From Lysobacteraceae bacterium NML08-0793 (GTDB lineage: Bacteria; Pseudomonadota; Gammaproteobacteria; Xanthomonadales; Xanthomonadaceae), in contig NWQR01000004.1 in the NCBI GenBank assembly GCA_002798275.1, positions 62,001 to 126,000 of the forward strand: a stretch of DNA of 64,000 nt. Direction: 5' to 3'. The position numbers were made by a program, and so were the translations under genes. How positions within the stretch are numbered: position 1 is the first letter of the stretch; every line of letters begins with the position of its first letter. The notes beneath the pieces are model-generated. The model was not told where the DNA came from. It worked only from the letters and a program-made list of their open reading frames with translations, and searched no databases. Shown piece after piece: positions 7,410 through 16,034 of the stretch.

Positions 7410-8758
7410 TTTTCGTCCCGCGCCAGCAGGCTGCCGGCATACAGCGCTACCAGCAGCAGGAATACCGCGCCCCAGGCCGAAGAATAAAACGCCAAGTGGG
7501 TATTGAGTGGAAATGTGGTAACCACAAGTGCCAGCATCGCTGGCCGGGCACGTTCGCGTGCGCTTACGTTGGCAAAGTGCCAGGCACGCCAGGCCAGCGC
7601 CGCACCGGCCAGCCATAGCAACAAGCCGAAAAAGCCGGTTTCGCTCAGGATTTCCAGCACCAACTGATGGGCGTGCAATGCCGGGCCTTCACCCCATTCC
7701 GGTGCCGGAATGGCCGGGCAATCCTCATCCGTGCAGGCCACTTTGCCTACCGGGTCGCAGTCGTCCCAGGCATGACGGAAACCGCGCACACCCACGCCAT
7801 TGATCGGGTGTGTCTCCACCATGCAGACCGCGCTGCCCCAAATGCGCATGCGCCCGGAAAGCGCCACATCTGCGCCCGCCACATCGCCACTGAACAACCT
7901 AGCGGTACGCTCAAGGCGTTCATTGGCAAACGGCGATACCAAAAGCGCCGCCGCCAGCGCCAAGCCGGCAACGGAAAAGCCCAGCAGTTTTTTCCAGCCC
8001 AGCACCTGCCAGCCGGTCAAAAGCAGCACCAGGGCATAGCCCAGCCAACTGGCGCGCGAGCCAGCCCAGAACACCGCCATGCCGATAATCGCCGCCGCCA
8101 GCATCCAGCCCTTCGCGCCCATGCGTCTTGCCGCCGCTAGCAGCACGAAAGGCGAAAAGCTCGCCAGCACCACCCCCAATATTGGGTTGCAGGGGCCAAA
8201 AATGCCGTTATGCCGGTCAAAGCCGCGCAGTTCCTGACCATGACACATCGCCTGACCGCGAATCATTTGGTACAGCCCATCGAGCATGCCGTACAAAAAG
8301 TTCACCCGGCCTTCGCTCAATCCCTGCATCCACAAGTCCAGCGCCCAGACCGTCATGATGATGGCGATGCCGGAAAACACCTTGCGCTGCCCCTCGCCGG
8401 TGGCAACGGCAATCGCCACCAGCCACAAAAACGGCAGATAGCGCAGTGCAGAGGCTGATTTTCGCAGTGCCTCGGACACATCGAAGGCGTCCACGCTGGA
8501 CACCAACTGCGGCAGCCAATAGCAAAAGAACAGCGCCGTGGTCAGCGCCCAGGCAGAATGGCTCAACAGGCGTGCGCCGCCCCGAAAACGAGCCTTGAGC
8601 AAAATCACCAGCGCGGTGATAGCGCCTAGGGACAGAATCGCCTCGGAAATGCGCGAGGCCGGCCAGAAGGCCACATAGGCCAACACCCAGGCCGGTGCCC
8701 AGCGCCAGCCCTGTGGCAGACGGGAATCATCGGAAGTGGCGCTTGGGGCAGTATTCAT
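7394..8758 (-). CDS. O-antigen ligase family protein (WaaL-like)
   Basis: This is a 454-residue polytopic membrane protein with about ten to twelve hydrophobic segments. It has a large hydrophilic loop near residues 305-375 containing GVRGFRHAWDDC and HAHQLVLEILSETG. The (R)-x3-L plus H-x-H/N loop pattern is typical of the Wzy_C/O-antigen ligase fold, which transfers O-chains from undecaprenyl diphosphate to the lipid A core at the periplasmic face. Family members also include polymerases and protein glycosylases, so the substrate is uncertain. Its ATG overlaps the stop of the upstream glycosyltransferase by four bases (ATGA), indicating translational coupling. Its 3' end overlaps the convergent lpxL by 16 bases. 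Confidence 0.82.
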   Translation of the reverse strand: MNTAPSATSDDSRLPQGWRWAPAWVLAYVAFWPASRISEAILSLGAITALVILLKARFRGGARLLSHSAWALTTALFFCYWLPQLVSSVDAFDVSEALRKSASALRYLPFLWLVAIAVATGEGQRKVFSGIAIIMTVWALDLWMQGLSEGRVNFLYGMLDGLYQMIRGQAMCHGQELRGFDRHNGIFGPCNPILGVVLASFSPFVLLAAARRMGAKGWMLAAAIIGMAVFWAGSRASWLGYALVLLLTGWQVLGWKKLLGFSVAGLALAAALLVSPFANERLERTARLFSGDVAGADVALSGRMRIWGSAVCMVETHPINGVGVRGFRHAWDDCDPVGKVACTDEDCPAIPAPEWGEGPALHAHQLVLEILSETGFFGLLLWLAGAALAWRAWHFANVSARERARPAMLALVVTTFPLNTHLAFYSSAWGAVFLLLVALYAGSLLARDENQDLS

Positions 8759-9876
8759 GCAAGTTCTTGGTAAACCGATAGCGTGGCCTGCTGCATCGCT
8801 TGCAGGCTGTAGGGCATGTTAATGGGCAAAACCGGCGGCTGGCGAAGCAGTTGCAGGGCGCGCGTCGCCAGCGCGTCGGCATCGAATGGTGGCACGCCGC
8901 CTTCGGCTTGCAGTTCCGCCAAAAGCTCGCCCACGCCGCCATGCGCCCAGCCCAGCACCGGCACACCGACGCTAAGCGCCTCGATTACGGTTCGACCAAA
9001 GGCCTCGGGCTTGCGGGAAAGCTGCAAAACCAAATCGGACACGGCATAAATCGTGCCACTGAGCGCAATCGGCGGGGTTATCGCCACGGCATCGGCCACA
9101 CCGAGGCTGGCCGCTAGGTTTTTCAGCTCCTGCAGATAGTCGCTGCGCTCGGCCTCGCTGGCGCCTAGCATCCATAGCCGGGCATCCACACCTTGTGTGC
9201 GCACGGCGGCCAGCAATTTCAGCGCATCGGCATGGCCTTTCAGGCGTGTGCCACGGCCAGGCATGAACAGCAGCGGCCCATCCCCTGCAATTTGCGGAAA
9301 CGAGCGCGCAAACTCCGCGCGCAAATCACGGTCAACTTGCCGACGGCGCGAAAAATCACTTGGTTGGATACCACGCGGAATCACCCGCAGCTTGTCGGCA
9401 GGCGTGTCGGGATAGTGCTGCAACAGATAACGGCGCACGGTATTGGAGACACAAATCACCCGCTCGCCACGGGTCATGATGCGGCTGTAGCGCGATGGCG
9501 AGTTCAGCCCGTGCATGGTGGTTACCCAGCGCGGGCGCTTATCTGCGGGCATCCGGGCAATCGCCCAATGTCCAATCCAAGCCGGCAGACGTGAACGGGC
9601 ATGGACAATATCGGCGCCGATATCGCTCAAGATGCGCCGCAGCGCACCAATCCGGGTCAAGGTCAGCGGCGATTTTTTACCGATATCCAGCCGGATATGC
9701 TCGCCGCCCACCGCCTGCAACGACGCGACCAGCCGCCCGCCTGCCGATACCACGATGGCACGATGCCCGGCCTCGACCAGCGCTTGGGCGATTTCCAAGG
9801 TGGAACGCTCGACACCGCCCGATTGCAGTGCAGGCAAAAGCTGTACAACCGTGAGGCGACGGCTCATGCCATCCAA
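8755..9876 (-). CDS. GT-B glycosyltransferase family 4
   Basis: This 373-residue protein has the two-lobed GT-B layout. The N-lobe begins VVQLLPALQSGGVERSTLE (about 10-28), with the GGVE motif of family 4. The C-lobe has PRGIQPSDF (about 165), LLFMPGRGTRLKGHADALKL near 205 and the EX7E region EAFGRTVIEALSVGVPVL near 290. It probably adds a sugar to the LPS core or a related envelope glycan, since it is coupled by a four-base overlap to the O-antigen ligase gene. Donor and acceptor cannot be read from the sequence. Two ATG codons three codons apart could serve as start. The stop of the zinc-finger gene lies directly upstream. Confidence 0.88.
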   Translation of the reverse strand: MDGMSRRLTVVQLLPALQSGGVERSTLEIAQALVEAGHRAIVVSAGGRLVASLQAVGGEHIRLDIGKKSPLTLTRIGALRRILSDIGADIVHARSRLPAWIGHWAIARMPADKRPRWVTTMHGLNSPSRYSRIMTRGERVICVSNTVRRYLLQHYPDTPADKLRVIPRGIQPSDFSRRRQVDRDLRAEFARSFPQIAGDGPLLFMPGRGTRLKGHADALKLLAAVRTQGVDARLWMLGASEAERSDYLQELKNLAASLGVADAVAITPPIALSGTIYAVSDLVLQLSRKPEAFGRTVIEALSVGVPVLGWAHGGVGELLAELQAEGGVPPFDADALATRALQLLRQPPVLPINMPYSLQAMQQATLSVYQELA

Positions 9877-10074
9877 TTAATCGACCAAGGTGTATTTCGC
9901 CCCGCAATACGGGCATTCGGCCTGGCCGCCTTCGCTTTCAATCGGCAGATAAACGCGCGGATGCGAGTTCCACAGTGCCATTTCCGGCAGCGGGCAGGAC
10001 AGCGGCAGTTGTGCGCGATGTACCTGGTATTCACGCTGGGCATTGGCCAGATTGGCTTGGGCGGCATCGCTCAT
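9877..10074 (-). CDS. CHCC-type zinc-finger domain protein
   Basis: This 65-residue protein has Cys27, His38, Cys54 and Cys57 (the last pair in ECPYCGAKY) arranged as in the zf-CHCC domain, which is also found in the mitochondrial complex I subunit NDUFS6. Bacterial stand-alone members are common in Proteobacteria, often near LPS or branched-chain aminotransferase genes, and have no firm function. The four ligands suggest one bound zinc. The gene ends exactly where the glycosyltransferase gene begins, so the two are probably co-transcribed. Confidence 0.88.
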   Translation of the reverse strand: MSDAAQANLANAQREYQVHRAQLPLSCPLPEMALWNSHPRVYLPIESEGGQAECPYCGAKYTLVD

Positions 10075-10108
10075 ATCAAAACTCTAAGGAATTTGCAGGA
10101 GCGCAATT

Positions 10109-10534
10109 TTAGCCCAGCTTGCGATTTCCACCATCAATGCGCAGCAACAAATCACGCAGCGGCGTAAAGCCGGTGGCAAAACCGGCAAATATCCCGAGCA
10201 TGTTGGCGGTGATATCGGCACGCTCACCGACCCGGCCGACATTCATCGCCACTTGCAGGTGCTCGATGCCAAGCCCGGTCAGCGCCAGCAAAATCGCCAT
10301 GACCATCCAAGCAGCTCGCCGTGCATACAACTGCACGGCACCGGCCATCAGCGCGAAATAGGCGATGAAATGCCCGAGCTTGTCATTACCCACCGACACT
10401 TGCGGCAACTCGCGCGGCGGCAGCAGCGACAGTACCCATACGCCGACGAACGCCAGCATCCACAGGCATGCCCAAAGCCAGCGATGGCGAAAGGGTTTTA
10501 GCGAGCGCCCCGGGCGATAGCCGCTTTGCCGCAT
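10109..10534 (-). CDS. VanZ-like family membrane protein
   Basis: This 141-residue protein has four predicted hydrophobic segments (about 20-40, 60-78, 82-98 and 115-130). The conserved VanZ features are a DKLGHFIAYFALM stretch (about 52-64) and GERADITANMLGIFAG (about 103-118). VanZ-like proteins are small membrane proteins; the founding member gives low-level teicoplanin resistance, but most members have no known role. Its start shares one base with the stop of the upstream MidA-like methyltransferase gene, suggesting one operon. No antibiotic-resistance role should be inferred from the family name. Confidence 0.85.
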   Translation of the reverse strand: MRQSGYRPGRSLKPFRHRWLWACLWMLAFVGVWVLSLLPPRELPQVSVGNDKLGHFIAYFALMAGAVQLYARRAAWMVMAILLALTGLGIEHLQVAMNVGRVGERADITANMLGIFAGFATGFTPLRDLLLRIDGGNRKLG

Positions 10535-11724
10535 CAGCCCAGCCGCCAGCTCATTTCGCCCAGCATGAAGGCATGCTCGAACTCGACATCGCGCTCAAAG
10601 CCCATCAGCTGAAAACGCTCACCCATGGCTTTGGGTAGGGTCAGTTGCTTGGCCTCGTGACGCAGCGCCAGCCGCGCAACTTCGTCGGCGGCATTTGCCT
10701 CCGCCTCGACAAGACGCGCCTCAAGGCCATTGCCCAGCAGGAAATTGGCCTGGGTAACATAGCCGGTCAAATCAAATCCGGCACCGACACCGGCCTCTGC
10801 CAGTGCCGTGAAATCCACCGAGGCGGTAATGTCCTGCAAACCGGGGAAAGCCAGCACATCGGCCACCAAATGGTGACGGCGGAATGCGCGCAATGTGCCC
10901 TCGCTGCGACTGGGGTGGTAGAACTCCGCACGCGGATAGCCGTAATCGGCAAACAACAGCGCGCCGCGCGTCAATCGGCCAATGACCGCCTGCAACCAGT
11001 ACGGCAGTTGCGGCAGGATTTCAGAGCGATAGCCCGGCGGCAATGGCGCTTCCAGACTACGCTCGACATGCCGCACAGCATTTACCAGCAGCACATCGGC
11101 ATCGGCCTCACGGATGAAAAAACCGCCATCGGCCAATGCGCCGACATATTCTTCGGCGACTTCATTCTGTTCGTTGATGACAAAACGCGAGGTGGGCAGC
11201 GCATCCAGCACTTCGTTGGCAAACACCACGCCCTGCCAAGGGGATTCCATCGGGCCGTTCAGCCATTCCACGCGCGCAAACAGCGCAGGCGGCAGATTGG
11301 CCTGCAAACGCGCATGTTGGCGCTCGCGCAGGTCGGCGCTGGGTTCGAGAATGGCGTAACGGGCGGGGACGGCATCGAGTGCCTGTAAACGCTGCAATGC
11401 CGCTTCGGCAAATGCGCCGCTACCGCCACCGATTTCCAGAAACTGCGCATCTGCGCCGATTTGCCCAATCACCGGTGCCAACGCCTCGGCCACACAGGCC
11501 GCAAACAGCGAGCCTAGCTCCGGCGCCGTTACAAAATCGCCCGCTGCTCCAAATTTGGTCGCCCCGGCGCTGTAATAGCCCAAGCCCGGCGCATACAGCG
11601 CCAGCTCCATGAAACGGGAAAACGGCACTGCGCCGCCATTGGCGGCGATTTCGGCACGAATCAATGCCTCAAGCTGCGCACTATGGGCAAGCGCATCGGC
11701 ATCGGGGGGCGGCAGGGAGCTCAT
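10534..11724 (-). CDS. SAM-dependent methyltransferase of the MidA/NDUFAF7 family
   Basis: This 396-residue protein carries the DUF185/Methyltransf_28 signature. An N-terminal FSRFMELALYAPGLGYYSAG block (about 38-57) and GDFVTAPELGSLFAACVAEA (about 65-85) precede the SAM-binding motif FLEIGGGSGAFAEA (about 100-113). VVFANEVLDALPTSRF and LLFADYG follow. Mitochondrial NDUFAF7/MidA methylates an arginine of complex I subunit NDUFS2; in bacteria the substrate is unproven, though a complex I target is often proposed. VanZ follows with a one-base overlap. Confidence 0.88.
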   Translation of the reverse strand: MSSLPPPDADALAHSAQLEALIRAEIAANGGAVPFSRFMELALYAPGLGYYSAGATKFGAAGDFVTAPELGSLFAACVAEALAPVIGQIGADAQFLEIGGGSGAFAEAALQRLQALDAVPARYAILEPSADLRERQHARLQANLPPALFARVEWLNGPMESPWQGVVFANEVLDALPTSRFVINEQNEVAEEYVGALADGGFFIREADADVLLVNAVRHVERSLEAPLPPGYRSEILPQLPYWLQAVIGRLTRGALLFADYGYPRAEFYHPSRSEGTLRAFRRHHLVADVLAFPGLQDITASVDFTALAEAGVGAGFDLTGYVTQANFLLGNGLEARLVEAEANAADEVARLALRHEAKQLTLPKAMGERFQLMGFERDVEFEHAFMLGEMSWRLG

Positions 11725-11794
11725 GATGAAAAAAACCGGTAGCCAAAACAGGCCGCAAGCATAACCGCTGCCTGTTGCTCCCGGTCAAACGCAA

Positions 11795-11944
11795 TCACTT
11801 GTTCTTTTCGCGCGCTTCTTCTTCACGGATTTTCTTGCGCAGGAAAAAGCCCACGGCAAGCGGCGTACCAAACAAAATGATGGTGCCGACAATCATCAGC
11901 CAGCCCACCGGCTTTTGCAGCATTTCTACCAGTACCGGGTGCAT
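11795..11944 (-). CDS. Small single-pass membrane protein, 49 residues
   Basis: The frame starts at an ATG (11942-11944) with AAGGAG well placed upstream and ends in TGA. The protein has a short N-terminal segment (MHPVLVEMLQKPVG), one hydrophobic helix (WLMIVGTIILFGTPLAVGFF) and a strongly charged C-terminus (RKKIREEEAREKNK). It is too short for routine gene calling, but the ribosome-binding site and classic membrane-protein layout support expression. I believe similar short proteins occur in other xanthomonads, but cannot confirm this here. The function is unknown. It lies between the MidA-like gene and a divergent pteridine reductase gene. Confidence 0.7.
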   Translation of the reverse strand: MHPVLVEMLQKPVGWLMIVGTIILFGTPLAVGFFLRKKIREEEAREKNK

Positions 11945-12047
11945 GTCGTTCTCCTTGTAAAGATTGGCTCATGGTGCAACAGACTACCCGCAAAAGATTG
12001 ATTGCTGTCAAAAAGTTAACATTCCCGAAACCGTCACGGAGCACAGC

Positions 12048-12785
12048 ATGCCCGACCATCCCCCCGTTACGCTCATCACCGGCGCCGCCAAGCGCATTGG
12101 CGCGGCGATTGCCCGCCACCTGCATGGCGAAGGCCATTGTCTGGCGCTGCACTACCGCAGCTCCGCCGCCGCGATGCAGGCATTGATAGGCGAGCTCAAC
12201 GCCACCCGTCCAGGCAGTGCCATCGCCTTGCAGGCGGACTTGGCGGAAGTCTCACGCATCCCGGCGCTCATCAACCAAACTATCGACACATTCGGGCGGC
12301 TGGATTTGCTGATCAACAATGCCTCCGGCTATTACGCCACCCCCGTCGGCACGGTTACCCCCGAAGACTGGGACACGCTGTTTGCCAGCAATGCACGCGC
12401 ACCGTTTTTTCTCTCCCAAGCCGCCGCCCTGCATCTGCGGCAGGCACGGGGCGCCATCATCAATATCGTCGATATTTATGCCGAGCGCCCGCTGCCCGGC
12501 CACCCGGTGTACTGCATGGCCAAGGCGGCACTGGCGATGATGACCCGCGCACTGGCGGTGGAGCTGGGCCCGGAAGTGCGCGTCAATGGCATTGCGCCGG
12601 GCAATATCCTCTGGTCGGAGAATCCACAAAAAGCCGAAACACTGGAGATGGTGGAAGCACGCACCACCCTGCGCCGCCAAGGCTGCCCAGAGGACATCGC
12701 GCAAATGGTGTCGCAACTGTATGCCAGTGCCTATGTCAGCGGCCAAATCATCGCCGTGGATGGCGGCAGGTCGTTGTATATCTGA
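12048..12785 (+). CDS. Pteridine reductase-like short-chain dehydrogenase
   Basis: This 245-residue classical SDR uses the ATG at 12048; an earlier in-frame ATG at 11964 has no support. The cofactor motif TGAAKRIG carries the arginine typical of NADPH-dependent pteridine reductases (FolM/PTR1 group), followed by NNASGYY and an active-site Tyr with Lys four residues later (YCMAK). The C-terminal GQIIAVDGGRSL block is standard for SDRs. Such enzymes reduce dihydro-pterins or folates to the tetrahydro form in the cytosol. phhA, a pterin-dependent hydroxylase, is also in this window, so a link through tetrahydropterin supply is possible but not shown. Confidence 0.85.
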   Translation: MPDHPPVTLITGAAKRIGAAIARHLHGEGHCLALHYRSSAAAMQALIGELNATRPGSAIALQADLAEVSRIPALINQTIDTFGRLDLLINNASGYYATPVGTVTPEDWDTLFASNARAPFFLSQAAALHLRQARGAIINIVDIYAERPLPGHPVYCMAKAALAMMTRALAVELGPEVRVNGIAPGNILWSENPQKAETLEMVEARTTLRRQGCPEDIAQMVSQLYASAYVSGQIIAVDGGRSLYI

Positions 12786-12798
12786 TGGCGCATTGACT

Positions 12799-13260
12799 AT
12801 GGCAGCATTGGCAGGAAATTCATCATCTGCCATGACCATGAGCGATACCGGTAAACGCATTGATTCCATCATCAAGTTGGGGCTGGGCGATGCACTGAAA
12901 TCGCTTGGCTTCAAAAAGCAGGCGCGCAACTTCCGCCGCATTGAGCCTGATGGCAGCATCTTGGTCATCAATATCCAGAGCAGCCTGTACAACGAAACTG
13001 GCCGGGGAGTTTTCACCGTCAATTTGGGTCGCTATCTGCCTGATATGGCCAGAGAAATGGAGCGGGAAGTCCATGACAAGCCCAAGGAACATGAATGCCA
13101 CGCGCGAATCCGCATTGGCAGATTGCTGCCCGGCATCGAAGCGGATTACTGGTGGCAAGTCGATGCGCGCAGCAATCTGGATGCCCTTGCGGCAGAGCTG
13201 AAAGAAGCCGTGATATTGCACGGCATTGCCTGGTTTGAAAGCCCGGACTCGATGGCGTAG
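12799..13260 (+). CDS. DUF4304 domain protein
   Basis: The frame gives 153 residues from the ATG at 12799, with alternative starts at 12832 and 12838 (MSDTGKRID). The sequence matches the general look of DUF4304: an N-terminal helix, then GFKKQARNFRR, a strand carrying VINIQSSLYN and FTVNLGRYLP, and a C-terminal helix. No catalytic motif is apparent and the function is unknown. Similar proteins are scattered in bacterial accessory regions. It follows the pteridine reductase gene by 13 bases and converges with a lipoprotein gene 53 bases away. Confidence 0.7.
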   Translation: MAALAGNSSSAMTMSDTGKRIDSIIKLGLGDALKSLGFKKQARNFRRIEPDGSILVINIQSSLYNETGRGVFTVNLGRYLPDMAREMEREVHDKPKEHECHARIRIGRLLPGIEADYWWQVDARSNLDALAAELKEAVILHGIAWFESPDSMA

Positions 13261-13276
13261 CTCTATCAACACCATC

Positions 13277-13310
13277 CCAACCCTCCCCCACTGGCAGGGG
13301 AAGGGGCAGG
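13277..13310. repeat. Possible dispersed intergenic palindromic repeat
   Basis: Between the convergent DUF4304 and lipoprotein genes lies a C-rich then G-rich segment (CCTCCCCCACTGGCAGGGGA) that can fold with CCCC/GGGG arms. It resembles repetitive intergenic hairpins common in Proteobacteria, which often also end transcription. Only one copy is in this window, so its repeat nature is a guess. Confidence 0.35.
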
Positions 13311-13313
13311 CGC

Positions 13314-14033
13314 TTAGTTCCAGCGCGGCATTTTTTCTGGATCCAGCCCGGAAACTTCAAAGGTGGCGCTGCGAGTGCCGGAGGGTTTGACCGGGAACTC
13401 AATGGTGACTTCTTTCGATGTCTTGAAAATCCGCCACAGGGCGCGATGGTCGGTGATGAACATGGCGATGGCTTCGTCGGTATCCGGGCGTGAGCCGCGC
13501 AGGGTGCGTGTTTGGCCGTCGATGGTGAGTTTGAGGTTGCAGCCGGAATAGCAATTGAAGTCGCCACGCTTCAAGACCAGATAGCTTGAGCGCCCCCATT
13601 CGGGGTGGTCGCGGAAAATCAGCTGCACCGGAGTGCGGCCGCCGTCCAGCTCAATCCGCTGTTTGGCATCAATGGCGGCGGTCAGTTGCCGCCCCTTGCC
13701 GGCCGGGTTGTCCTGATAGGTCCATAGGTATTGCAGGCGACGCGCGGCACGGATTTCCTTCACCCGGCTTTCCAGCTCCGCATAGCGACTTTCGGCATCA
13801 CGAGCCGCCTCGGTACCGGCGTAATTGCGGCGCAGGAAGTCGGCCTGTGCCCAGGCGCGCTCCCAGTTTTCTTCGGCTAGGGCTTCTTCATACGATTTTT
13901 TCGCCGGTGCCGCCGCCGCTTCACGCTGCAAAGCCTCGCGGGCGGCGACTTCTACCGGGTCTTCTGCCGGTTTGCAGGCGGCCAATGACAACAGCAGCAA
14001 GGCCAGCCAAGTCCCGTGTTTCATCTGTGCCAT
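13314..14033 (-). CDS. Hypothetical lipoprotein with N-terminal coiled coil
   Basis: This 239-residue protein (235 from the ATG at 14021-14024) has a lipoprotein signal (LALLLLSLAAC, Cys20), so it is probably anchored in the inner or outer membrane. Residues 25-110 are rich in Ala, Glu and Arg and probably helical. Residues 110-239 look like a beta domain (VQLIFRDHPEWGRSSYLVL, NCYSGCNLKLTIDG) with two nearby cysteines that may form a disulfide. I do not recognise a characterised family. It lies immediately downstream of the M1 peptidase gene on the same strand, 12 bases away, so co-expression is likely. Confidence 0.75.
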   Translation of the reverse strand: MAQMKHGTWLALLLLSLAACKPAEDPVEVAAREALQREAAAAPAKKSYEEALAEENWERAWAQADFLRRNYAGTEAARDAESRYAELESRVKEIRAARRLQYLWTYQDNPAGKGRQLTAAIDAKQRIELDGGRTPVQLIFRDHPEWGRSSYLVLKRGDFNCYSGCNLKLTIDGQTRTLRGSRPDTDEAIAMFITDHRALWRIFKTSKEVTIEFPVKPSGTRSATFEVSGLDPEKMPRWN

Positions 14034-14045
14034 CGCCTGCCTTCC

Positions 14046-15977
14046 TTATTTTTGTTCGGCCTTGCGGATGACTTCTTCCACCGAGGCCGTGGTAATCGGG
14101 TGATAGCCGGGCTTGGCACGGGCAAATACTTGCTTGGCGAACTTCAGGCCATCGGGTGTTGCCACCAGTGCGTGATAGGTGGGCATGATGAGCTTCCGGC
14201 GACCCACGCGCTCCAGGAACTTGCCCATTTCCGGGCGTGCCTGCAAATAGCCGCTGCGCACGGTCAGCGGATACCAGCGCATGGCGATTTCGCCATTGGC
14301 AGTGCCGGTGAAGTGGTAGGCCTCATCCAATGCCTGCAATTGTGCTTCGGACAGGGTTTCCGGCATGCCTTCCAAAAAGTGCACCCATTCCTGGGTGGAC
14401 CAGGCATCACTCAGCTGCTTGCTCGGCAAATTGCCGGCGCCGGTAAAGGCCGCGCGCGCGGTATCCACCACACCAAAGGCGCGCGAGGAAACTTGCGGGG
14501 CAAACTCCGGCACGCCGGGCTGATACACCCAGCGCTCCACCTGCTCCAGCGTGGCTTTGCCTGGGTTTTTGTCAATCAAATGGGTTTTGATGTAGTCGAG
14601 GAACTGCTGGGTGGTTACCGATTGGAAGGCGAAATGGTCGAAATAGCCCTTCAGGAATGGGTCGAACACATCGCGGCCATAGGCTTCTTCCAGCCATTGC
14701 AGCATCCATGCGCCCTTGGTGTAAACAGTGGCCGAAGACGAGCCATCCGGGTCGGGCAAATCACCGGGCTTGAGTGCCATCACCTGCAATTTGGGGTCGA
14801 GGGTGCGGTATTCGCGCTCCAGCTCGTTGCGGTCGATGACATATTCCATGTTGGCCATTTCCTTGCCGTACATTTCTTCGATGATGCGCGCCTGCACATA
14901 GCTGGTGAAGCCTTCATTGAGCCAGCCATCGCGGTCGGTAGCGAAAGTCACCAGATTCCCCGACCAACTGTGCGCAAGCTCATGGGCAATCAGCGATACC
15001 AGCGATTTATCGCCAACGATGACGGTGGGGGTGGCGAAGGTCAGACGCGGGTTTTCCATGCCGCCATAGGGGAAGGATGGCGGCAATACCAGCATGTCGT
15101 AGCGATCCCAGCGATAAGCGCCGTAGAGTTTTTCAGTAACCGCAATCATCTTTTCGGTGTCTTCGAACTCTTTGACCGCCCTGTCCACCATCGCCGGCTC
15201 GGCCCAGACCCCGCTGCGCTCGGAAATCGGCTTGAATACCAAATCACCCGCAGCAATCGCCAGCAGATAGGACGGAATCGGCTGCGGCATCTTGAATTCG
15301 TATTCGCCATCACGCTCGGCCTTCGGGTCGTTGTCGGCGCTCATCAGCACCATCACGTTTTTCGGGGCGGTGATGCGTGCCGAATAGGTGAAACGCACTT
15401 GTGGCGCATCTTGCAGCGGCACCCAGCTGCGCGCATGAATTTGCTGCGACTGGCTGAACATGAACGGCAATTTCTTACCTTCGGTCATCGCCGGGGTCAG
15501 CCATTGCAGGCCGGAAGCATTCGGCGAAGTGCGATAGGTCACGCGCACCTTGGTCGGCTGGTCGGGGGTCTGGATGGACAACTTGGTGCCGAGCACCGGA
15601 TCGGCCGTCGGCGCCAATGCAAAATCCAGCGGCTTCCATGCGCCTTCGCTGGTTTCGCCTTCGGCTTTTTCGATGCTGAGATCACGGGTATCGAGCACCA
15701 GTTGGGTGCTGCTCTTGTCCAGCCATTCCAACGTATAGGTGGCGGTGCCGGCCAGCTCCTTGCGGTTGAAATCTATCGACAAATCCAGCGCCAAGTCTTT
15801 GGTGCGCACCTTGTCCGGCTCGGAATAGGAGTGCTCATCGACAATCTTGGCAACCACCGCCTCGCTCTTGGCGACCGTTGCCGAATCGGCAGTGCCTGGC
15901 GCAGTGGAGGCTTCTTCCTTGCAGCCGGCAAGCAACAGAACAGTGGCGATGGAAAGCGTCAGCACGGAATGGCGCAT
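14046..15977 (-). CDS. M1 family metallopeptidase lipoprotein (leukotriene-A4-hydrolase-like)
   Basis: This 643-residue aminopeptidase has a lipobox (LLAGC, Cys19), placing it in the periplasm or at the outer membrane. The M1 fold is shown by the N-terminal beta domain and by GGMEN (305-309), the exopeptidase motif usually written GAMEN. The zinc motif is HELAH (332-336), with the third ligand Glu355 in WLNEGF. A C-terminal armadillo-like region (about 500-640) matches the leukotriene A4 hydrolase type. It probably removes N-terminal residues from peptides. All catalytic residues are present. A small lipoprotein gene follows 12 bases downstream. Confidence 0.92.
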   Translation of the reverse strand: MRHSVLTLSIATVLLLAGCKEEASTAPGTADSATVAKSEAVVAKIVDEHSYSEPDKVRTKDLALDLSIDFNRKELAGTATYTLEWLDKSSTQLVLDTRDLSIEKAEGETSEGAWKPLDFALAPTADPVLGTKLSIQTPDQPTKVRVTYRTSPNASGLQWLTPAMTEGKKLPFMFSQSQQIHARSWVPLQDAPQVRFTYSARITAPKNVMVLMSADNDPKAERDGEYEFKMPQPIPSYLLAIAAGDLVFKPISERSGVWAEPAMVDRAVKEFEDTEKMIAVTEKLYGAYRWDRYDMLVLPPSFPYGGMENPRLTFATPTVIVGDKSLVSLIAHELAHSWSGNLVTFATDRDGWLNEGFTSYVQARIIEEMYGKEMANMEYVIDRNELEREYRTLDPKLQVMALKPGDLPDPDGSSSATVYTKGAWMLQWLEEAYGRDVFDPFLKGYFDHFAFQSVTTQQFLDYIKTHLIDKNPGKATLEQVERWVYQPGVPEFAPQVSSRAFGVVDTARAAFTGAGNLPSKQLSDAWSTQEWVHFLEGMPETLSEAQLQALDEAYHFTGTANGEIAMRWYPLTVRSGYLQARPEMGKFLERVGRRKLIMPTYHALVATPDGLKFAKQVFARAKPGYHPITTASVEEVIRKAEQK

Positions 15978-16034
15978 CGATAAACCCTGGGCTTGAAAGG
16001 AAGCCGGAGTTTAACCGCACACCGCCATCCATCA

